A stretch of DNA of 53,772 nucleotides, from NCBI GenBank assembly GCA_027658995.1, contig JAQDQK010000024.1:1105-54876 (forward strand), given 5' to 3'. The position numbers and the translations under genes are program-made. Of the stretch, positions 49,654-53,772 are shown piece by piece. Below the pieces are notes generated by a model. That model was not told where the DNA came from. It searched no databases and worked only from the letters and a program-made list of their open reading frames with translations. Every line of letters starts with the position of its first letter. The stretch's first letter is position 1. Source of the stretch: Propionibacteriaceae bacterium AM104-82. GTDB taxonomy: Bacteria; Actinomycetota; Actinomycetes; Propionibacteriales; Propionibacteriaceae.

Positions 49654-50334
49654 ATGGAGCGCAAGGCCATCGTCACGGGTCACAGCAGGGGGCTCGGCGT
49701 CGGGATCGTCGCCGAACTGGAGCGGCGCGGCTACACGGTGCTGGGCATCTCGCGCAGCGCCGGTGAGGCCCTCGACCTGTCCGATCCCGCGGCCGTGACG
49801 GCGTGGCTGGCGGGAGACACGGTGCGCGGCTTCCTCGCGGACGCCGACCAGATCGTCCTGGTCAACAACGCCGGCCTGCTCGGCCCCGCGACCCTTGCCG
49901 GCGAACAGGACGCCGCCGCCACCATCGCCGCGGTCAATGTGAACGTGACGGCGCCGATCCTGCTCACCAACGCCGTCCTCAACCATCGACCGGCCGACGT
50001 GCCGGTCCGCGTCGCACACATCTCCAGCGGCGCCGGACGCCGACCACTGGAGGGCTGGAGCGTCTACTGCGCCACGAAGGCCGCCGTCGATCACCACGCC
50101 ACCACCGTCGCGGCCGAGGGCCAGCCCGGGGTGCGGATCGCAGCGATCGCGCCCGGCGTGGTCGACACCGGCATGCAGGCCGAGATCCGCGGTTCCGAGG
50201 GCTTCCCCGGCCGAGCCGACTTCGTCGCGCTGAAGGAGGAGGGCCAACTGGCCGACGCGTCCCAGGCCGGTGCCGCGGTGGTCAACCTGATCCTCGCCGA
50301 CGACTTCGGCACCGAGGTACTGACCCGGATCTGA
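49654..50334 (+). CDS. Short-chain dehydrogenase/reductase
   Basis: 226-residue Rossmann-fold oxidoreductase. The NAD(P) loop is TGHSRGLGVGI, followed by NNAG at about residue 73-76. The catalytic serine is in AHISSGAGRRP, and the Y-x-x-x-K motif is in VYCATKAAVDHHA, then IAPGVVDTGM. The set resembles sepiapterin-reductase-like SDRs acting in the NADP direction, but the substrate is unknown. GGAGGG six bases before the ATG sets the start, and TAGCGT at 49620-49625 may be its -10. Confidence 0.88.
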   Translation: MERKAIVTGHSRGLGVGIVAELERRGYTVLGISRSAGEALDLSDPAAVTAWLAGDTVRGFLADADQIVLVNNAGLLGPATLAGEQDAAATIAAVNVNVTAPILLTNAVLNHRPADVPVRVAHISSGAGRRPLEGWSVYCATKAAVDHHATTVAAEGQPGVRIAAIAPGVVDTGMQAEIRGSEGFPGRADFVALKEEGQLADASQAGAAVVNLILADDFGTEVLTRI

Positions 50335-50801
50335 GCGACCGCACTTGGCGCGCGCGGGGCGCAGCGACGGGTTGCGCGTCAGCGTGGCGAGGCCCACCCG
50401 GAGGCCCTCTAGCGCACGCTGCCGCGCTCTACGGGTGCCCCGACCAGGGGCCGGTCAGGGATCCAGGACGGGCGTGGGCTTCCGCGAACAGGCCGAGCGG
50501 CCACCAGGCCGTCGGAGACACGCGACCCGACCACCCCCTCAGGGCCACCACTGCGCTACGAACGTCCACCGGGCGTCACGGTCAGTGCACCGCGGTGAAC
50601 CGCGCTGGGAGCGGCTCACCGCGCCGAAACGGCACGCCGGAGGGCCAGCGCCGCAGCTCTCCGAGCCCTCGCTCAACCCGTTAGGCCGCAACGCCAGCAC
50701 GCGATGCCTCCGGCGTCTCCGCACGCTCGATTCCGGCGACATCGGACGGTTCCCCCGGGGCGAAACGGGACTACTGTGGAATGCGGCAAAGGAGAACGAA
50801 C
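50335..50801. other. Long gap before the dikinase gene
   Basis: 467 bases with no recognisable gene. It is GC-rich, and frames through it are Arg/Pro/Gly-rich shadows. A TACTGT box at 50772-50777 and AAGGAG near 50790 belong to the downstream gene. Decayed coding sequence cannot be excluded. Confidence 0.5.
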
Positions 50802-53324
50802 ATGTTTCGTATCGCACCGCTGAACAGCTTCGGACGCGCCGACATTGCCACCGCGGGAGGCAAGGCTGCCAACCTCGGCGAGCTCACCCGGGCAGGCTTC
50901 CCCGTACCCGACGGCTTCGTGATCACGACCGCCGCCTACGACGAATACCTCGCCACCCACCACCTCAGATCCGAACTCGCGTGCGCCCGCACCGGCGAAC
51001 AGGCGCGCGCCCTCTTCGACCGGCCGATCCCTGAAGACCTGGCCGACGCGATCCGGGTGGCCTATCACGACCTGGGCGCCGGCCCCGTTGCGGTCCGCTC
51101 CTCCGCCACCGCTGAGGATCTGGAGGACGCATCCTTTGCGGGTCAGCAGGACACCTACCTCAACATCGACGGTACCGAGGCCCTCCTCGACGCGGTGCGC
51201 CGCTGCTGGGCGTCGCTGTGGACCGACCGCGCCATCGCCTACCGGTCGCATGCCGGGGTGCGCGACGCGAGCCTCGCCGTCGTCGTCCAACGACTGGTCG
51301 ACGCCGACGCGGCAGGCATCATGTTCACCGCCAACCCTGCCAACGGACGCCGCCGCGAGACCGCCATCAACGCCTCCTTCGGGCTGGGCGAGGCGGTCGT
51401 CGGCGGGGAGGTGACGCCCGACGAGATGGTCGTCGCCGATGCGCGCGTCACGTCGAGGACGACCGCAGACAAGGCGGTGCGTACCGTCACGACACCCGAT
51501 GGCACCGCGACCGAGCCGACCCTGGATGAGCAACGACGCGCCCAGGTGCTGACGGACGCCCAGGCGGTCGCGCTTGCCGATCTGGGCAGGAGGATCGAGC
51601 GGCACTTCGGCGCCCCGCAGGACATCGAGTGGACGCTCACAGACGACGGGTTCCAGATTGTCCAGGCACGTCCCATCACCGCGCTTCTCGACGAGATCGG
51701 GCCGGTGCCGACCGAGTGGCCGCTCGAGCGACGCGACGGCATGTACATCCGCGCCTCGATCGTCGAGCAGTTGCCCGATCCCCTGTCTCCCCTGTTCGCC
51801 GACCTCATCCGGCCGTCGGTGGCCGCTTCGCTGCGCACGGTGCTGCAGCGCTACTTCAAGGACGGCGTCCTGGAACCCGACGACATGGACTTCCCCACCG
51901 TCAACGGGTTCGCCTACTACTTCTACTCCAACGCCGGGATGTGGCGGCTGATGAAGGCCTCACCGACCGCGATGCCCGTGGTGTTCAAGCCGGGGAGCGA
52001 CCTCAACGGCGTCACCATGTGGCGAAACGTCGGGCTGCCCGCGTACCGGGAGGTCGTCGACCGGTGGCGCGACGTCGACCCCGCGAGCCTCGCGGCGACC
52101 CGGCTCCTGGAGGCCGCCTCGGAACTGATCTCGGCGGGCGCCGAGTACTACACGTTCGTGCAGGCGCTCATCCCGCAGTCGGCCTCTGCGGAGATCGCCT
52201 TCACCAAGCTGTACGAGGCAACCGTCCGCCACCCCGGGCGGCCGCCCGCGCTGACCTTCCTGCTCGGCGCCGAGTCGGAGCCGATCCGCGCCGAACGCTC
52301 GATCTACCGGATCGCGCAGTGGTGCCGCCGCTACCCCGACGTCGTCTCGGCCCTGGCCGCTGAGCACGCGGTACCCGCCAGCCGACGCACGCAGTTCGAC
52401 GGGCTGCTGCGGGAGCACCTGGACCGCTTCGGCCACCTCACTTACAACCTCGACATCATGCAACCGGTCGCCGCCGACGACCCGTCCGCGGTCATGGTGG
52501 CGCTGAGGTATGCCGTCTCGGGCCAGGCGACCGACCCGGACGAACGACTGGCCCGGCTGCGCGCCGACCGGGACTCGGCCACCGAGTGGCTCTGGGGTCA
52601 CGTCGGACCGGTGCGACGCGGGCCGCTCGAGTCGACGCTCGCAAAGGCCCAGGAACTCGGCCCGCTGCGCGAGGACGCGCTCGCCGATGTCGGCCTCGGC
52701 TGGCCCGCGGCGCGCCGGATGCTGCGCGAACTCGGTCGCCGATTCGCGGAGGCCGGCTTCATCGACACCCCTGACGACGTGTTCTGGCTCACCGTCGACG
52801 AGGTCCGTGGCGCGGCAGGGGCGCTGGACGACGGCCGGGGCGTCGGTCCGTCGGCGAGCGCGGCCGTCACTGGTCGCCAGGTCCAGTGGCGCGGACGCAG
52901 GCAGGTCGCCACGCCTCCGGGATGGCTTCCCGCGGGCGGCCTGTTCCACCGGATGTTCCGCCGGTTCATGCCGAGCAACGAGGCACCCCAGGACGGCGAC
53001 ACACTCAAGGGCCTCGGCGCCAGCGGCGGCACGGCCCACGGCCCTGCGCGCCTTCTTCGCGGCCCCGAGGACTTCCCGACGATGCGTCCCGGCGACGTGC
53101 TGGTCGCCCCGATCACGACGCCCGCCTACACGCCGTTCTTCGCGATGGCGTCGGCCGTGGTCACAGACGTGGGAGGCCCGCTGTCGCACAGTTCGATCGT
53201 CGCGCGGGAGTACGGCATCCCGGCGGTGCTCGGCACGGGCTCGGCGACCGCCCGGATCCACAACGGCGACGAGTTGACGGTCGACGGCGACCGAGGCGTG
53301 GTGCTGCTGCCGACCGCGGGTTGA
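50802..53324 (+). CDS. PEP-synthase-like dikinase of the rifampicin phosphotransferase type
   Basis: 840 residues. The N-terminal ATP-grasp domain has GGKAANLGEL (K21), PVPDGFVITTAAYDEYL, VAVRSSATAEDLEDASFAGQ and DIEWTL...FQIVQARPIT. A middle domain of about 400 residues (IVEQLPDPLSPLF onward) corresponds to the substrate domain, and the swivelling phosphohistidine domain is at the C-terminus with H796 in GGPLSHSSIVAREYGIPAV. In PEP synthase and PPDK a PEP-binding barrel follows the His domain; here the chain ends, which is the Rph order. Rph enzymes phosphorylate rifamycins, but many homologues have unknown substrates. AAGGAG eight bases before the ATG at 50802 fixes the start. It is a single-gene unit. 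Confidence 0.82.
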   Translation: MFRIAPLNSFGRADIATAGGKAANLGELTRAGFPVPDGFVITTAAYDEYLATHHLRSELACARTGEQARALFDRPIPEDLADAIRVAYHDLGAGPVAVRSSATAEDLEDASFAGQQDTYLNIDGTEALLDAVRRCWASLWTDRAIAYRSHAGVRDASLAVVVQRLVDADAAGIMFTANPANGRRRETAINASFGLGEAVVGGEVTPDEMVVADARVTSRTTADKAVRTVTTPDGTATEPTLDEQRRAQVLTDAQAVALADLGRRIERHFGAPQDIEWTLTDDGFQIVQARPITALLDEIGPVPTEWPLERRDGMYIRASIVEQLPDPLSPLFADLIRPSVAASLRTVLQRYFKDGVLEPDDMDFPTVNGFAYYFYSNAGMWRLMKASPTAMPVVFKPGSDLNGVTMWRNVGLPAYREVVDRWRDVDPASLAATRLLEAASELISAGAEYYTFVQALIPQSASAEIAFTKLYEATVRHPGRPPALTFLLGAESEPIRAERSIYRIAQWCRRYPDVVSALAAEHAVPASRRTQFDGLLREHLDRFGHLTYNLDIMQPVAADDPSAVMVALRYAVSGQATDPDERLARLRADRDSATEWLWGHVGPVRRGPLESTLAKAQELGPLREDALADVGLGWPAARRMLRELGRRFAEAGFIDTPDDVFWLTVDEVRGAAGALDDGRGVGPSASAAVTGRQVQWRGRRQVATPPGWLPAGGLFHRMFRRFMPSNEAPQDGDTLKGLGASGGTAHGPARLLRGPEDFPTMRPGDVLVAPITTPAYTPFFAMASAVVTDVGGPLSHSSIVAREYGIPAVLGTGSATARIHNGDELTVDGDRGVVLLPTAG

Positions 53325-53372
53325 GCCCCTCCAAGGCGAGGAGAGCGCCGCCAAGGCGAGGAGGGCCCCGCC

Positions 53373-53482
53373 GCCGCTGGTAGAGCCATGAAGCGTCGCC
53401 GCCGCTGGTAGAGCCGCGAAGCGTCGCCGCCGCTGGTAGAGCCATGAAGCGGCGCGCAGCGTCGCTTCATCGGTCGAAACCA
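53373..53482. repeat. 28-bp tandem units ending in family C palindrome copy 2
   Basis: GCCGCTGGTAGAGCC then ATGAAGCGTCGC repeats at 53373, 53401 and 53429 with a 28-bp period (one unit has CGCG for ATG). The last unit continues into a complete palindrome with CATGAAGCGGC and GTCGCTTCATCGG, ending in GGTCGAAACC at 53482. Just upstream, CCAAGGCGAGGAG is also duplicated (53335-53363). Confidence 0.75.
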
Positions 53483-53637
53483 ATCCGTACCCACCCAGAG
53501 ACCTCACCACCGCACCCGGCCACGAAGCGCAACCTGACCAGCACACACCCCTGCGCCGGGTCAGCGCAGAACCTCACGAGGATTTCGACGCAGCAGCAGG
53601 CGACTCCGTCGCCGCGGCTGGCTCAATCAACGGGCCC

Positions 53638-53687
53638 GCTGGTTGAGCCATGAAGCGGCGCGAAGCGTCGCTTCATCGGTCGAAACC
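53638..53687. repeat. Palindromic repeat, family C copy 3
   Basis: 50-bp element beginning GCTGGTTGAGCCATGAAGC and ending TCATCGGTCGAAACC, inverted relative to copy 1 at 275-324 with two differences. It and copy 2 are each followed within about 85-100 bases by GAAC(C/G)TCACGAGGAT, so the repeat unit is larger than the hairpin. The 53325-53772 region contains no credible gene. Confidence 0.8.
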
Positions 53688-53772
53688 AACCCGCACATGC
53701 CAAGAAGTCCTAGCCACCGCGCCTCAGAGGCACAGGCACCTGCCAGAGGTCTACGCGGAACGTCACGAGGAT

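Noticed and set aside
53373..53456. 28-bp repeats resembling a CRISPR array
   Set aside because: The units are directly contiguous with no unique spacers between them, and no cas gene is present.
1..53772. Insertion sequences, prophage or integrated plasmid
   Set aside because: No transposase, integrase, terminase, replication or mobilisation gene was recognised on either strand; repeats are present without such genes.
1..53772. tRNA, rRNA or riboswitch genes
   Set aside because: No cloverleaf with GTTCGA arm and CCA-type end, rRNA core sequence or known riboswitch core was found by eye. Isolated GTTCGA matches lie in repeats or genes.

Overview
The window is high-GC DNA (roughly 70% G+C by eye) from an actinobacterium. 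Supporting signs are frequent GTG and TTG starts, ATGA/GTGA gene overlaps, an MprAB-type two-component pair, an EspC/WXG100-like small protein beside a YbaB-like protein, a DUF5709 protein, an LppX/LprG-type lipoprotein and DinB/mycothiol-type proteins. Two secreted proteins ending in a bare P-S-T-G motif would suit Propionibacteriaceae (for example Tessaracoccus or a relative), but that is a guess. I see no rRNA, tRNA, CRISPR array, transposase or phage gene.

Layout. 1-382: no gene, one 50-bp palindromic repeat. 383-3997 (-): branched-chain 2-oxoacid dehydrogenase E1alpha-E1beta-E2 operon behind a 28-bp palindromic operator. 4299-6410 (+): secreted 5'-nucleotidase behind a PHO-box-like triple direct repeat. 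6618-9398 (-): ornithine carbamoyltransferase, a GlgC-like nucleotidyltransferase and a low-molecular-weight tyrosine phosphatase, divergent from mprA-mprB (9505-11612, +). 11791-12774: nucleoside hydrolase. 12783-16018 (-): PepSY lipoprotein and a secreted esterase/beta-propeller fusion.

16100-27142 (-): one long, mostly overlapping catabolic operon. In transcription order it encodes a LacI regulator, two sugar ABC permeases, a solute-binding lipoprotein, two ADP-ribosylglycohydrolase-fold enzymes, a glycosidase-like protein fused to a cysteine-less FGE-sulfatase domain, a class III CoA-transferase and a CitE-like lyase. Two perfect 16-bp LacI-type operators precede it, and no transporter ATPase is encoded. 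27329-28945 (-): DUF1345 membrane protein and a lipoprotein. 29182-31637 (-): cyclase-family hydrolase plus a ThDP enzyme. 31817-34988 (+): five translationally coupled genes (DUF4919-like, YbaB-like, EspC-like, HExxH zincin with an ESX-like N-terminus, propeller lipoprotein). I regard this as the best candidate for an undescribed secreted-effector system.

35146-50334 is a mosaic of small transcription units: nucleoside phosphorylase broken by a frameshift, DUF1801, AlkZ-like protein, MFS permease, idi, DUF5709, DinB, YbaK, ArsB/SLC13-like transporter, UspA, SorC regulator with a divergent alcohol dehydrogenase, a CPBP protease broken by an amber codon, TetR, S4 protein, DinB and SDR. 50802-53324 (+) encodes a rifampicin-phosphotransferase-like dikinase, followed by a repeat-rich end.

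Two patterns run through the window. Many genes have a TAnnnT -10 box 7-9 bases before the start codon, which implies leaderless mRNAs. At least four families of palindromic or dispersed repeats occupy the gaps, and one of them is inserted in frame inside the CitE-like gene.
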